Source of the DNA: Flagellimonas taeanensis
GTDB lineage: Bacteria > Bacteroidota > Bacteroidia > Flavobacteriales > Flavobacteriaceae
Length of the DNA: 64,000 bases
NCBI RefSeq assembly: GCF_003584105.1
Contig: NZ_QXFO01000005.1
Location: 115,168-179,167 of the forward strand
Direction: 5' to 3'
Positions 18,105 to 27,922 of this stretch are shown piece after piece; the first letter of the stretch is position 1, and each line of letters opens with the position of its first letter. The notes beneath the pieces were generated by a model that saw nothing but the letters and a program-made list of their open reading frames with translations, did no database searches and was not told where the DNA came from. The translations under genes were made by a program, and so were the position numbers.

Positions 18105-19917
18105 TGAAATATACGTTGAAGGTAGCGCCTTTGTCCACTTCACTGTTAACTGTTATACTTCCGCCCATGGCCTCTATCTGGTTCTTTATGATGTAAAGGC
18201 CGATGCCTTTGGCGTCCTTCCTATTATGGAACGTTTTGTACATCCCAAATATTTTATCGCCGTATCTCTCAAGGTCTATTCCCAGACCATTGTCCGATAC
18301 GCTGAAAATTAATGTTTTGTCCCTTTTTTTTGCATCCATGGTGATGACAGGGCTTCTTTCGGGGCTGCTGTATTTTACCGCATTGGTCACCAAGTTCAGG
18401 ATGATGCTGTCCAAGTAGGCGGGAACGCTCCACACGATCATATCCTGTGGGATGTTGTTGATGATCTTCACTTTGTTCTTCTCCAGGAAAGCGGAAAGGT
18501 TTTTTCGCACTTTATCAATGCTTTCGTTCAAGTTGAGCGGTTGTTTGCTCAGGGTCACATTGGTGTTGATGTCCACTACTTGGTTGAGGTTTTCCAAGGT
18601 CTCCAACAAACTGTCGGATGCCTGGTTGAGCATGTTCATGATATGGGCCTTTTCTGCTTCGTTCTGTTCTTCGGACAAAAATTTCAACAACATGGAAAAG
18701 TTTGCCGAGTGCGAGCGCAGGTTGTGCGATACGATATGGGCAAAATTGATGAGTTTTTTGTTCTGGACAGAGGTGATGTTGATCAAATTTCTCAACTGAT
18801 CCTCCTTTTTCTTCATGGCGGTAATGTCCATGCCTATGCCTATAAGACCACTGATCTTTCCTTCCAGGTCGAAGAGGGGTATCTTGGATGTAAGGAAATT
18901 AGTGATTTTTCCATCTTTCTTGATGTTGATGGTCTCCTTTCCCAACATTGGCTTTAAGGTTCTGATGACCTCAAGGTCTTCTTCCCGTGATATTTTTGCG
19001 ACTTCCTTTTCGTACAGGTCAAAATCGGTTTTGCCAATGAGTTCCTTGGTACTTTTTCCCAAATAGTCGCATTCGGCCTTGTTCACCAATATCTTTCTGG
19101 AATCCAAATCCTTGACGAACACGTTCAACGGTAGGTTATCAATGAGGGCGGTCAGTAATTGTTGGTGGTGCTTTATCCGGGTTTCTGAAGTGACTTGTTC
19201 GTTGATGTCCTGAAAGGTCCCGAGCAATTTAACGATCTTTCCGTTCTCGCGAATAGGTTTTCCAGTGGCACTCACCCATTTTTCTTGCCCGTTTTGGGTA
19301 ATGATGGTCAATTTTTTATTGAAGGGTGTCCCTTCATTGATGGCACTGTGGAACAGCATCGATATTTTGTTGCGGCTGTACCCCTGTTTGTAAAAGGCAA
19401 TGGCATCTGCCACATTTGGTTTATAGGATAGGGGCACATTGTGGATTTTTTTGGTCTCGTCGCACCAGAAAAGCTCCTCTGTGGCTAGGGTATACTCCCA
19501 ACAACCTACTTGGGACACCTCGGATTTGATCTTTAGTATGTTGTTGGTCTTTTCAAGCTCCATTTCCTTTTCCACCTCACGGGAAATATCATCGGTCTGT
19601 ATAATGGACCCAATCACATTTTCCTTTTCATCGAACCATGGGGCAAAGGTGCTCTCGAACCAATTCTCCTCCATTTTATTTTCGATACCGTGCCTGAAGG
19701 AAAATGATTTGCTCTCTTGCAACTTTTGTTTCAGTAGACCACTTTCTCCGTAGAGGTGAAAGATATTGACCTCCGAACAGTCTTTTGGATTGACCCCAAA
19801 AACATCCAGCCATGAATCGGAGGCATCCACTACCGTGCCATCCAATGCCACAAGGGCCGTGGCTTTGGGTAACTGTTTCAATAAGTAATGTTGGGCAATT
19901 CTCTCGACTGCTTTCAA
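18088..19917 (-). CDS. PAS-domain sensor histidine kinase
   Basis: 609 residues with no membrane segment, so a soluble sensor. Three PAS-like modules are apparent (about 15-120, 130-250, 255-375), followed by a dimerisation helix with phospho-acceptor His398 (IVSHNLRSH) and an ATPase domain with N box (LNLVTNAVKYSSP), G1 (SDNGLGID) and G2 (KGIGLYIIK). The signal sensed is unknown; redox, light or a small ligand are typical for PAS. Its stop overlaps the receiver-domain gene, its obvious partner. Confidence 0.93.
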   Translation of the reverse strand: MKAVERIAQHYLLKQLPKATALVALDGTVVDASDSWLDVFGVNPKDCSEVNIFHLYGESGLLKQKLQESKSFSFRHGIENKMEENWFESTFAPWFDEKENVIGSIIQTDDISREVEKEMELEKTNNILKIKSEVSQVGCWEYTLATEELFWCDETKKIHNVPLSYKPNVADAIAFYKQGYSRNKISMLFHSAINEGTPFNKKLTIITQNGQEKWVSATGKPIRENGKIVKLLGTFQDINEQVTSETRIKHHQQLLTALIDNLPLNVFVKDLDSRKILVNKAECDYLGKSTKELIGKTDFDLYEKEVAKISREEDLEVIRTLKPMLGKETINIKKDGKITNFLTSKIPLFDLEGKISGLIGIGMDITAMKKKEDQLRNLINITSVQNKKLINFAHIVSHNLRSHSANFSMLLKFLSEEQNEAEKAHIMNMLNQASDSLLETLENLNQVVDINTNVTLSKQPLNLNESIDKVRKNLSAFLEKNKVKIINNIPQDMIVWSVPAYLDSIILNLVTNAVKYSSPERSPVITMDAKKRDKTLIFSVSDNGLGIDLERYGDKIFGMYKTFHNRKDAKGIGLYIIKNQIEAMGGSITVNSEVDKGATFNVYFNEESK

Positions 19918-20104
19918 AACTCGGGGGTGTTAGGGAAACTTTATGCTATTAAGAAATTTCTGACCAATGTAAGTGTATTGCATCAGCTTACTCATTTATT
20001 GTTGTGAAAGGGTCGAAAAATGTTGTTTTCTTGACAAATGTCAATAATTGTGGCAAATTTTCCGGACAACAATATGAAAAGAAAGAAAGTGCGGGATGGA
20101 AATA

Positions 20105-20563
20105 TCAGAAATTGGCCACAACAGTGTCGGGAACCAAACCTGTGTAATCTCCCCCGTTGCGAATAACGTCCCTTACTATGGAGGAGCTTATGTAGGATTT
20201 TCCTGATGATGTCAACAAGAACACGGTCTCTATTTCGGACAGTTTTCGATTAGTGTGCGCTATGGCCTTCTCAAACTCAAAATCGGCAGGGTTGCGAAGC
20301 CCCCTCAGAATAAAGGTCGCCCCTATTTTTTTACAGAAATCCACGGTCATGCCCTCATAGGTCATCACCTTGATCTTGGGTTCGTCCTTGAAGGCTTCCT
20401 CTATGAACTTCGTGCGTTCCTCCAAAGAGAACATGTATTTTTTGTCGGCATTGATTCCAATGGCGATCACCAACTCATCAAAGAGCGTAACACCCCTTTT
20501 TATGATGTCGTAATGCCCTAGGGTAAGGGGGTCAAAGGAACCGGGGAACACTGCACGTCTCAT
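20105..20563 (-). CDS. coaD: Phosphopantetheine adenylyltransferase
   Basis: 152 residues, standard size. Penultimate step of coenzyme A synthesis: 4'-phosphopantetheine + ATP to dephospho-CoA. GSFDPLTLGHYDII carries the nucleotidyl-transferase HxGH-type motif (TLGH), and YISSSIVRDV the second ATP-binding motif. Separated by 32 nt from ddl on the same strand; a -7-type box TATTTTTG (20588-20581) lies in this gap, so coaD may have its own promoter. Confidence 0.95.
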   Translation of the reverse strand: MRRAVFPGSFDPLTLGHYDIIKRGVTLFDELVIAIGINADKKYMFSLEERTKFIEEAFKDEPKIKVMTYEGMTVDFCKKIGATFILRGLRNPADFEFEKAIAHTNRKLSEIETVFLLTSSGKSYISSSIVRDVIRNGGDYTGLVPDTVVANF

Positions 20564-20595
20564 GGTTGAAAGGTTTTATCCAAAAATACGGTTTT

Positions 20596-21570
20596 CTATC
20601 GTAAGGCCTCTTCAATGGCACTATCAAACAAGGTTTCCAAGGAAATCCCTGACACGCCGGCCTGTTGGGGCAGTAAGCTCTCTTCAGTAAGTCCCGGTGT
20701 GGTGTTGACCTCCAAAAGATGGGGCACATCCCCGATAAAGATGAATTCACTTCGCGTAAAGCCTTTCAGTCCCAAGGTCCTATAGATGAACTCTGCCAAT
20801 TTCCTCACGTTGGTCTCCTGTGCGGCCGATATGCGGGCTGGTGTGATTTCCTGTGATTTTCCCATGTACTTGGCCTCAAAATCAAAAAAATCGTTCTCGG
20901 AGACTATTTCGGTAATGGGCAATACGGTCACTTCGCCCTTGTAGGTGATCACGCCCACGGATACTTCGGTACCATCCAAAAAAGATTCAATGATCACTTG
21001 GCTGTCCTCTTTGAAAGCCGCGTCTATGGCCCCCGCCAGTTCATCCTTTTGGTACACTTTGGAAATCCCGTAGCTGCTGCCGGACCGATTGGCCTTTACA
21101 AAACAAGGGAGTCCCACTTTTTCCACAATGGCCGCCTCGTCCACGGCCTGCCCCTTGTTCAGGTAATAGGAAGTGGCGCAGGGCACACCATAGGGTTTCA
21201 ACGTGCTCAGCAAGTCCCTTTTGTTAAAGGTGAGGGCCGATTCGTAATGGTTGCAGGAGGTATGGGGAATGCCCAGCAGTTCAAAATAGGCCTGCAACAA
21301 TCCATCCTCACCTGGAGTGCCGTGGATGGCATTGAAAACACAGTCAAAATGGATTTTAGTGCCATTGGGTCGGATGCTGAAATCTGCCTTGTCCACTGGG
21401 AACTCTTCGTTGGAAGCGTCAAGATAGACCCATTTTTCCCTACTGATCACGATTCGGTAGGTATTGTATTTTTGGGCATCCAAAAATTTGTGCACCACGT
21501 TGCCGCTCTTGATGGAAATATTGTATTCACTGGAGTGGCCGCCCATAATAATGGCAATGTTCTTTTTCAT
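20596..21570 (-). CDS. ddl: D-alanine--D-alanine ligase
   Basis: 324 residues from the ATG at 21570, next to the conserved N-terminus KKNIAIIMGGHSSEYNISIKSG-type block; the frame to 21597 is an upstream extension. Joins two D-Ala for peptidoglycan. ATP-grasp features are intact: the serine loop around SSYGIS, and the metal site FIFIGDVPHLLEVNTTPGLTE. Divergent from a PASTA-domain protein, another peptidoglycan-linked gene, and upstream of coaD. Confidence 0.95.
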   Translation of the reverse strand: MKKNIAIIMGGHSSEYNISIKSGNVVHKFLDAQKYNTYRIVISREKWVYLDASNEEFPVDKADFSIRPNGTKIHFDCVFNAIHGTPGEDGLLQAYFELLGIPHTSCNHYESALTFNKRDLLSTLKPYGVPCATSYYLNKGQAVDEAAIVEKVGLPCFVKANRSGSSYGISKVYQKDELAGAIDAAFKEDSQVIIESFLDGTEVSVGVITYKGEVTVLPITEIVSENDFFDFEAKYMGKSQEITPARISAAQETNVRKLAEFIYRTLGLKGFTRSEFIFIGDVPHLLEVNTTPGLTEESLLPQQAGVSGISLETLFDSAIEEALR

Positions 21571-21650
21571 CTGCTTTTCAAAATATCGCTTTGCCAAAGT
21601 AAAGAAAAAAGGGAAGGCTTTCCTATATTTGTTCCGATAAGGTTTTCTGC

Positions 21651-22238
21651 ATGAAAAATTTTTTGGAGTTCTTGAAAAGTAAAACGTTCCTCATCCAGTT
21701 GGGACTGGCCGTGGTGGCCATAGTTGTGATTGTTTTTGCCACCTTGCAATGGCTCAAAGGCACGACCAACCACGGTGAGTTTGTAGAGGTTCCGGATTTT
21801 TCAAAAATGTCGGTCGCAGAAATGCGAAAAGCAGTTGAGGAAGCAGGGTTGCGCTATCAGGTGCTAGACTCGTCCGAATACAATCCCGATTATCCGAGAT
21901 TTTCCATTTTGGACCAGAACCCACCCGCGGGCAACAAGGTAAAGTCCAATAGGAAAATTTATTTTACGGTGAACCCATCCGGGTACAAAAAAGTGAGCGT
22001 ACCCGATATCATCCAAGTCACCCAACGCAACGCAACGGCTATGCTCAGAGCCGTGGGATTGGACGTGGAACGGGTGACCTACATAGACCAACTGGGCAAG
22101 GACATGGTCTACAATATGAAGTTCAAAGGGAAATACGTAAAGCCAGGTGACAAGTTGCCCAAGACTTCCAGGATCGAACTGATCTGTGGGAACGGGACCA
22201 TACCCGAAAGTGCACGTGTACAGGCAGATTCCCAATAA
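21651..22238 (+). CDS. PASTA-domain membrane protein
   Basis: 195 residues: short cytoplasmic N-terminus, one membrane segment (about 14-35), then two or more PASTA repeats (EVPDFSKMSVAEMRKAVEEA; SVPDIIQVTQRNATAMLRAV) outside. PASTA domains bind peptidoglycan or beta-lactams; here no kinase or transpeptidase is attached, so a scaffold or wall-sensing role is likely. A -7 box TATATTTG (21624-21631) lies 19 nt before the ATG. The rluD-type gene begins 2 nt after its stop. Confidence 0.88.
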   Translation: MKNFLEFLKSKTFLIQLGLAVVAIVVIVFATLQWLKGTTNHGEFVEVPDFSKMSVAEMRKAVEEAGLRYQVLDSSEYNPDYPRFSILDQNPPAGNKVKSNRKIYFTVNPSGYKKVSVPDIIQVTQRNATAMLRAVGLDVERVTYIDQLGKDMVYNMKFKGKYVKPGDKLPKTSRIELICGNGTIPESARVQADSQ

Positions 22239-22240
22239 TC

Positions 22241-23269
22241 ATGGATATCGAGGACAACCAAGAACTCTCCCAAGACGAACTTTTTGAGCATTACAGGTTC
22301 GTGGCCTCCAAAGGGCAGGAACCACTCCGTGTGGACAAATTCTTGATGAACTTTATAGAGAATGCCACCCGTAACAAGATCCAACAGGCGGCCAAGCAGG
22401 GCCATATCTGGGTCAACGGCACCACAGTAAAGCAAAACTATAAGGTAAAAGCCGGGGATGAGGTAAAGGTCATGTTCGAGCACCCTCCCTATGAATTTCT
22501 GTTGACCCCAGAGAACATTCCATTGGATATTGTCTATGAGGACGATTCCCTTTTGGTGGTGAACAAGCCGGCAGGTATGGTGGTCCATCCGGGGCATGGC
22601 AATTATTCAGGTACACTTATCAATGCATTGGTGTACCATTTTGAAAACCTGCCCAACAATAGCTCGGAAAGGCCGGGATTGGTCCACCGTATCGATAAGG
22701 ACACTTCGGGATTGTTGGTCATCGCCAAAACGGAAAGGGCCATGACCCATTTGGCACAGCAATTTTTTGACAAGAGCAGCGAACGGGAATACGTGGCACT
22801 GGTCTGGGGCAATGTGGAAGAAGACGAAGGAACTGTTGAGGGGCACATTGGGCGAAACCCCAAGAACCGTTTGCAGATGATGGTCTATCCCAATGGGGAG
22901 GATGGCAAGGAAGCCGTGACCCATTACAAGGTGCTGGAGCGGTTTGGCTATGTTACCCTGATCTCGTGTCGATTGGAAACGGGCAGGACCCACCAGATAC
23001 GGGTACACATGAAATATATTGGGCATACGCTTTTCAATGATGAACGCTACGGTGGGGAAAAGATATTGAAAGGGACCACTTTTACCAAGTACAAGCAGTT
23101 TGTGGAAAACGCCTTCAAGGTATTGCCCAGACAGGCATTGCACGCCAAGACCCTGGGCTTTGAACATCCCGTGACGGGAGAGTTCATGCGGTTCAACACC
23201 GAATTGCCGGAAGACATGGTCAACTGTATCGAAAAATGGCGCGGATATGCCAAACACCACGAATCATAG
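22241..23269 (+). CDS. rluD: RluA/RluD-family 23S rRNA pseudouridine synthase
   Basis: 342 residues. An S4 RNA-binding domain (about 27-90, RVDKFLMNFIENATRNKIQQ) precedes the catalytic domain with HRIDKDTSGLLV, where the Asp is the nucleophile, and the RTHQIRVH motif. This is the RluD arrangement (S4 plus catalytic domain), so uridines of 23S rRNA helix 69 are the probable target, though close paralogues exist. It starts 2 nt after the PASTA gene. A 20-bp perfect palindrome lies just after its stop. Confidence 0.88.
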   Translation: MDIEDNQELSQDELFEHYRFVASKGQEPLRVDKFLMNFIENATRNKIQQAAKQGHIWVNGTTVKQNYKVKAGDEVKVMFEHPPYEFLLTPENIPLDIVYEDDSLLVVNKPAGMVVHPGHGNYSGTLINALVYHFENLPNNSSERPGLVHRIDKDTSGLLVIAKTERAMTHLAQQFFDKSSEREYVALVWGNVEEDEGTVEGHIGRNPKNRLQMMVYPNGEDGKEAVTHYKVLERFGYVTLISCRLETGRTHQIRVHMKYIGHTLFNDERYGGEKILKGTTFTKYKQFVENAFKVLPRQALHAKTLGFEHPVTGEFMRFNTELPEDMVNCIEKWRGYAKHHES

Positions 23270-23273
23270 TTTC

Positions 23274-23293
23274 TTTCAATCTTAAGATTGAAA
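23274..23293. other. Perfect 20-bp palindrome after the pseudouridine synthase gene
   Basis: Ten bases TTTCAATCTT followed by their exact complement; as RNA an 8-bp stem with a TTAA loop. It lies 5 nt after the stop codon. It may act as a weak terminator, but the following bases are not a T-run. Confidence 0.4.
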
Positions 23294-23433
23294 ACACCTT
23301 TTGCGTATCTTTCCATTAAATCCAATCCTTCATTATTTTTACCAAAAATTGAGGTATATGGAATGAGCCATGACCATTCTTGATGCCCATCAAAATGTTC
23401 AGGCGAGTTTTAAAAACAGTAAAATTAGAACAC

Positions 23434-24195
23434 ATGAAAATTGTTGTATCCCCGGCCAAGTCGCTCGATTTTGAAACGGCATTGCCCACATCGAAATATA
23501 GCCAGCCACAGTTTTTGGAGGAAGCCCAAAAGTTGAACGGGGTCCTGAAAAATAAAAAACCAAAGGCACTCTCCCAGTTGATGTCCATTTCCGATAATCT
23601 GGCCCAACTGAACTGGGAGCGCAACCAACAGTTCGAGCCCCCTTTCACCCCAGAAAATGCCAGACCGGCCGTATATGCCTTCAATGGCGATGTGTACCAA
23701 GGCCTTGATGCCTATACCATTCCGGAGAAAAAATTGGACCAATTACAGGACACACTCCGGATTTTGTCCGGTCTTTATGGAGTTTTGAAGCCTTTGGACC
23801 TGATCCAGCCCTATCGATTGGAAATGGGGACTCAATTGAAGGTGGGCCGCAAAAAAAACCTGCACGAGTTTTGGAAAAAACAGCTCACCGACCACCTGAA
23901 CGCCGAGTTGGAGGATGGCGAACTATTCATCAATCTGGCGAGCAACGAATATTTTGGGGCAGTCGATGAGAAAAAACTGAAGGTGCCCGTGATCACACCC
24001 ATTTTTAAGGATTGGAAGGACGACAAGCTAAAGGTCATCAGTTTCTTCGCCAAGAAAGCCAGGGGGTCCATGGTGCGCTATATCCTGGACACCGATGCCA
24101 AGACCTTGGAGGACATCAAAGGTTTTGATCGTGATGACTATACGTTCAGCCAGGAGCATACCCAAAAACCCAACGAGCCGGTTTTTGTGCGGTAA
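23434..24195 (+). CDS. yaaA: YaaA family peroxide-stress protein
   Basis: 253 residues from the ATG at 23434 ([14 protein letters not shown] is the family's invariant N-terminus; the frame upstream to 23380 is spurious). YaaA (DUF328) lowers intracellular free iron and protects DNA during peroxide stress in E. coli. Conserved blocks [32 protein letters not shown] and the C-terminal [10 protein letters not shown] are all present. It stands alone between rluD and ppc. Confidence 0.93.
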   Translation: MKIVVSPAKSLDFETALPTSKYSQPQFLEEAQKLNGVLKNKKPKALSQLMSISDNLAQLNWERNQQFEPPFTPENARPAVYAFNGDVYQGLDAYTIPEKKLDQLQDTLRILSGLYGVLKPLDLIQPYRLEMGTQLKVGRKKNLHEFWKKQLTDHLNAELEDGELFINLASNEYFGAVDEKKLKVPVITPIFKDWKDDKLKVISFFAKKARGSMVRYILDTDAKTLEDIKGFDRDDYTFSQEHTQKPNEPVFVR

Positions 24196-24297
24196 TTTTT
24201 TGGGAAAAACTGCCAGATTTCCTATGTTTTGGAAAAATGGGGTGTGCTGTTACGTTTATGGGACACATGCCCTAAATTGTGATACATTCAAATTTGA

Positions 24298-24330
24298 CCC
24301 AAAGATTATGCTATAATCACGATCTTTGGG
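24298..24330. other. 9-bp inverted repeat upstream of ppc
   Basis: CCCAAAGAT (24298-24306) and ATCTTTGGG (24322-24330) are perfect inverted repeats separated by 15 nt, 40 nt before the ppc start. Could be an operator or a leader hairpin. No T-run follows, so it is not a normal terminator. Confidence 0.4.
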
Positions 24331-24369
24331 GACATCGTTCAACATACAAACACTAACACCGAAAAATCC

Positions 24370-26916
24370 ATGCAGCAGTCCAGACGGTTAGAAGAGTTCA
24401 AAAAGTCGGTCACCAACAAGTTCAATATATACAACAGCCTTTTCTTGAGCTTGCCGTATAAGAATATTGAAAATGTGGGGATCCTCATTCCCGTTTTGCT
24501 CGATCAGTGCGAAAGGGGACTCAGGGAAGGCAAGGACCCCAAAGAGATTTTGGAGGTCTTTTTCACCAACTTCGCCAATATCAAGGACGAAAGGGAACGC
24601 CTGGATTTTATGTTCCGCATCATCCAATACGTGGAACGTCAGGTGGTGCTCTATGATAGTGTGGAAGATTCTGCCTTTCCCCAGCTCCAAAAATACAGCA
24701 ACTCGCTCACCATTAAGGATTACTTTGAATTGGTGAACCGCACCAAGAATTGGGACAAGGTTTCCAAAAAACTGTCCACCTTCAGTGCACGGATCGTTTT
24801 GACGGCACACCCCACACAGTTCTATACCCCCGCTGTTTTGGACATTATCGCCGAGCTGCGTTCGCTCATAGACGAGGACAGGATCTATGACATCGATGTG
24901 ACCCTTCAGCAGTTGGGGCTCACCTCGTTGATCAATGCCAAAAAGCCGACCCCTTTGGACGAGGCCAAGAACATCATCTACATCCTCCGAAATACCTATT
25001 ACAATGCCGTTGGTGAGCTGTACCAATATGTGAAAAGTAATATCAAGGACGAGGACTTTGAGAACTACAACATCATCAAACTGGGCTTTTGGCCAGGTGG
25101 GGACCGTGACGGGAACCCTTATGTTACGGCGGACATTACCCGAAAAGTGGCCGATGAACTAAGGCTCACCTTGATGAAATGTTATTATAACGAATTGAAG
25201 GAACTCCGAAAAAAACTCACTTTCAAGGGCATGCAGGACGACCTCACTAAACTGAGCGACAAACTCTACAAGGCAATGTTCGATCCCACGGTTCCCATAA
25301 CCTATGCGGAGATCATTGGGCATCTGGAGGACATCAGGGAAAAACTGATAGCGGATTACCACGGATTGTACCTGGACCTTTTGGATAGTTTCACGGACAA
25401 GGTACATATCTTCAAGACCCATTTTGCCACTTTGGATATCCGTCAGGACCATAGCAAACATAAATTGGTGGTGGAAACGGTGTTAAAAAAGGAAGGAGCC
25501 ATCAAAGAAAATTTGGAAGAACTGAAGGAAAAGGACCTAGTGAAGTGGTTGCTCCAAAAAAACCTAAAGTTGGATGCCGCTGATTTTGATGATGAAATCG
25601 TGAAAGATACCATTGCCAATATCCAACAGCTGAAGGAAATACAGAAAACGAACGGGGAAGATGGATGCAATCGGTACATCATCAGCAATTCTGAGGATAT
25701 TTTTGCCGTATTGTTCGTCTTCGGATTGTTCAGATGGTGCGGTTGGGACGAGAAGGACATCACCTTTGACATTGTTCCCCTTTTTGAGACCATGAAAGGG
25801 ATGGAAGTGTCCGAAGAAGTCATGCAGACCCTTTTTGACATTCCGCAGTATCGAAAGCATCTGGAGAAACGAAACGAAATGCATACCATCATGCTCGGAT
25901 TTTCCGATGGTACCAAGGATGGGGGCTATTTGAAGGCCAACTGGTCCATATTGAAGACCAAGGAAACACTGAGCAAGGTCTGTAAGAAGAACGGGATCAA
26001 GGCCATTTTCTTTGACGGAAGGGGAGGACCACCAGCAAGGGGAGGGGGCAAGACCCACAGGTTCTATGCCGCTCAGACCAAAGATGTGGCCAACCATGAG
26101 ATCCAATTGACCATCCAAGGGCAGACCATAACCAGTACCTATGGCACCAAGGAACAATTCAAGCACAACTCTGAACAGTTGCTCACCGCAGGGCTCAGCA
26201 ACAATATTTTTGGAAAGGAGCTTGTCATAACCGCTGCGCAGCGTAAACTGATCGAGGAACTCTCGGATTTGAGTTTTGATAAATACGATGCACTGAAGCA
26301 GCATGAAAAGTTCATTCCATATTTGGAGCACCGCAGTACCTTGAAATATTACACCAAAGCGAACATTGGCAGTAGGCCGGGCAAGAGGGGCAACAAGGCA
26401 AAACTGACCCTGTCGGACCTTAGGGCCATCTCCTTTGTGGGATCCTGGAGCCAGTTGAAACAGAACGTGCCCGGATATTTCGGTCTTGGAACGGCCATTC
26501 AGCAACTCAAGAACGAAGGAAGGCTCAACGAGGTCAAGAAGTTGTACAAGGAAGTCCCCTTTTTCAGGGCATTGATGCACAACAGTATGATGTCCTTGGC
26601 CAAGACCAACTTTAACCTGACCAGTTACATGAAGGACGATCCCGAATTTGGGGAGTTTTGGCACATACTCCATCAAGAGTTCCAACTTTCCAAGAAAATG
26701 CTCCTCCAGATTTCCGGGCTCAAGATCTTGATGGAAGATGAGGAGGTATCAAGGGAATCGGTAAAGATCAGGGAAAAAATAGTGCTGCCCCTTTTGGTGA
26801 TCCAGCAGAATGCCCTGTATCACATTACACAGGATTCGGAATTCAAGGAACTGTACGAAAAGATAGTGACACGTTCTCTCTACGGGAACATCAACGCTAG
26901 TAGGAACTCGGCGTAG
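24370..26916 (+). CDS. ppc: Phosphoenolpyruvate carboxylase
   Basis: 848 residues. Fixes bicarbonate on PEP to give oxaloacetate, refilling the TCA cycle. Catalytic elements are present: LTAHPTQ with His147, GGDRDGNPYVT, the glycine-rich DGRGGPPARGGGKTHR loop, SRPGKRG, and FVGSWSQLKQNVPGYFG. The C-terminus ends RNSA rather than the NTG common in other bacterial PEPC, a difference at the allosteric/active-site tail. ATG at 24370. The next gene starts 14 nt after its stop. Confidence 0.96.
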   Translation: MQQSRRLEEFKKSVTNKFNIYNSLFLSLPYKNIENVGILIPVLLDQCERGLREGKDPKEILEVFFTNFANIKDERERLDFMFRIIQYVERQVVLYDSVEDSAFPQLQKYSNSLTIKDYFELVNRTKNWDKVSKKLSTFSARIVLTAHPTQFYTPAVLDIIAELRSLIDEDRIYDIDVTLQQLGLTSLINAKKPTPLDEAKNIIYILRNTYYNAVGELYQYVKSNIKDEDFENYNIIKLGFWPGGDRDGNPYVTADITRKVADELRLTLMKCYYNELKELRKKLTFKGMQDDLTKLSDKLYKAMFDPTVPITYAEIIGHLEDIREKLIADYHGLYLDLLDSFTDKVHIFKTHFATLDIRQDHSKHKLVVETVLKKEGAIKENLEELKEKDLVKWLLQKNLKLDAADFDDEIVKDTIANIQQLKEIQKTNGEDGCNRYIISNSEDIFAVLFVFGLFRWCGWDEKDITFDIVPLFETMKGMEVSEEVMQTLFDIPQYRKHLEKRNEMHTIMLGFSDGTKDGGYLKANWSILKTKETLSKVCKKNGIKAIFFDGRGGPPARGGGKTHRFYAAQTKDVANHEIQLTIQGQTITSTYGTKEQFKHNSEQLLTAGLSNNIFGKELVITAAQRKLIEELSDLSFDKYDALKQHEKFIPYLEHRSTLKYYTKANIGSRPGKRGNKAKLTLSDLRAISFVGSWSQLKQNVPGYFGLGTAIQQLKNEGRLNEVKKLYKEVPFFRALMHNSMMSLAKTNFNLTSYMKDDPEFGEFWHILHQEFQLSKKMLLQISGLKILMEDEEVSRESVKIREKIVLPLLVIQQNALYHITQDSEFKELYEKIVTRSLYGNINASRNSA

Positions 26917-26930
26917 GGCAAAAAAGGCTG

Positions 26931-27638
26931 GTGGATAAACCATTCAAACATACACACCCCTACGAACCTTTTTTATTCCCAGAGGTCACCAAATTGATTG
27001 TGGGAACCTTGCCGCCGCCCCGCTTCACTACGGGTGATCTCAAAAAAGAAGATGTCGATTTCTGTTATGGGAGCTGCAATGGGATGCTTTGGCCCATTTT
27101 GGATCGAATCTTTGAACTAGGGTTAAAGTATGAGACCACGTTTGAGGCCATTTCGCAGCGGGAAACATTCCTCCGTAAGCACAAAATTGGGGTCTGTGAT
27201 ATTGTTGCAAGTGCCGAACGGACCAAAATTGATGCCTCCGATCTTGGGATGCAAAATGTGGAACTTCGGGATTTGGTCGGATACCTCAAGAAATATGCGA
27301 ACATCCATACGATTCTCTTTATGGGAGGCAACAGCAAGAACGGCCCGGAATATTTCTTTCGAAGACAACTGAAGGAACATGACCTGAAATTGGATGTGGT
27401 GAATGATGAAGTGCCGCGGGTCCATCAATTTGAATTGCCAACGGATTTAAGTCCAATGTCGGTTCGAGCGCAGTCGAGAACCATAAAAACCGTATCCCTG
27501 ACCGCTCCTTCGGGTACTGCCAATCGTGCAGTGGGAAGTTTACAGGCCTACAAAGACCTCAAGGCTATAAATCCTGAATTCAATACGTTGGATTTCAGAG
27601 TGATGCAGTACCGTGCTTTTTTTGAAAATGACCAATAA
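26931..27638 (+). CDS. Uracil-DNA-glycosylase superfamily protein
   Basis: 235 residues, GTG start at 26931, 14 nt after ppc. LIVGTLPPPRFT and CYGSCNGMLWPIL correspond to motif 1 (GxxPS-type) and the following FYxxxxNxFW block of the MUG/deoxyinosine-glycosylase branch of the UDG superfamily; the C-terminal SLTAPSGTANRA may be motif 2. It probably removes a deaminated base from DNA, or is a divergent relative with another role. Co-transcription with ppc is likely from spacing only. Confidence 0.65.
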   Translation: MDKPFKHTHPYEPFLFPEVTKLIVGTLPPPRFTTGDLKKEDVDFCYGSCNGMLWPILDRIFELGLKYETTFEAISQRETFLRKHKIGVCDIVASAERTKIDASDLGMQNVELRDLVGYLKKYANIHTILFMGGNSKNGPEYFFRRQLKEHDLKLDVVNDEVPRVHQFELPTDLSPMSVRAQSRTIKTVSLTAPSGTANRAVGSLQAYKDLKAINPEFNTLDFRVMQYRAFFENDQ

Positions 27639-27732
27639 ACCCGATTTTTTAGAACTTTTACGATTTGGTTAAGACAATTTTAAATCCCTTTCTACGTATA
27701 TACTTAAATCACAAAACCTAAAATTCAAAAAA

Positions 27733-27903
27733 ATGAAATCAATCCATAAATTGATCGGAATCATTTTCGTTGTTATGCTTATGGCTTCATGTTCTGCGCA
27801 CATCCATGCCAACAAGAATGGTATTCCTCCAGGACAGGCCAAAAAAATAACCGGGGCAAAGAGTGCAAAGGCATATGCTCCTGGTCAGCAAAAGAAAAAC
27901 TAG
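27733..27903 (+). CDS. Small lipoprotein (56 residues) with PPGQAKK motif
   Basis: A short gene with a clear lipoprotein signal: hydrophobic core then lipobox LMASC, Cys19. The mature part is short, basic and proline/glycine-containing: NGIPPGQAKKITGAKSAKAY and APGQQKKN. Many flavobacterial genomes carry similar small lipoproteins, sometimes labelled quinol oxidase subunit 4, a label I would not trust. Function unknown. It has its own strong terminator and no operon partner. Confidence 0.75.
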   Translation: MKSIHKLIGIIFVVMLMASCSAHIHANKNGIPPGQAKKITGAKSAKAYAPGQQKKN

Positions 27904-27922
27904 TGTTTGGACAGATTCAAAT

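Noticed and set aside
24196..24369. Promoter of ppc
   Set aside because: TATGTTTTG is near the -7 consensus but has one extra base and no -33 partner at the right distance.
25564..26685. 373-codon minus-strand frame
   Set aside because: It lies antisense to ppc, whose motifs are intact; no independent family features.
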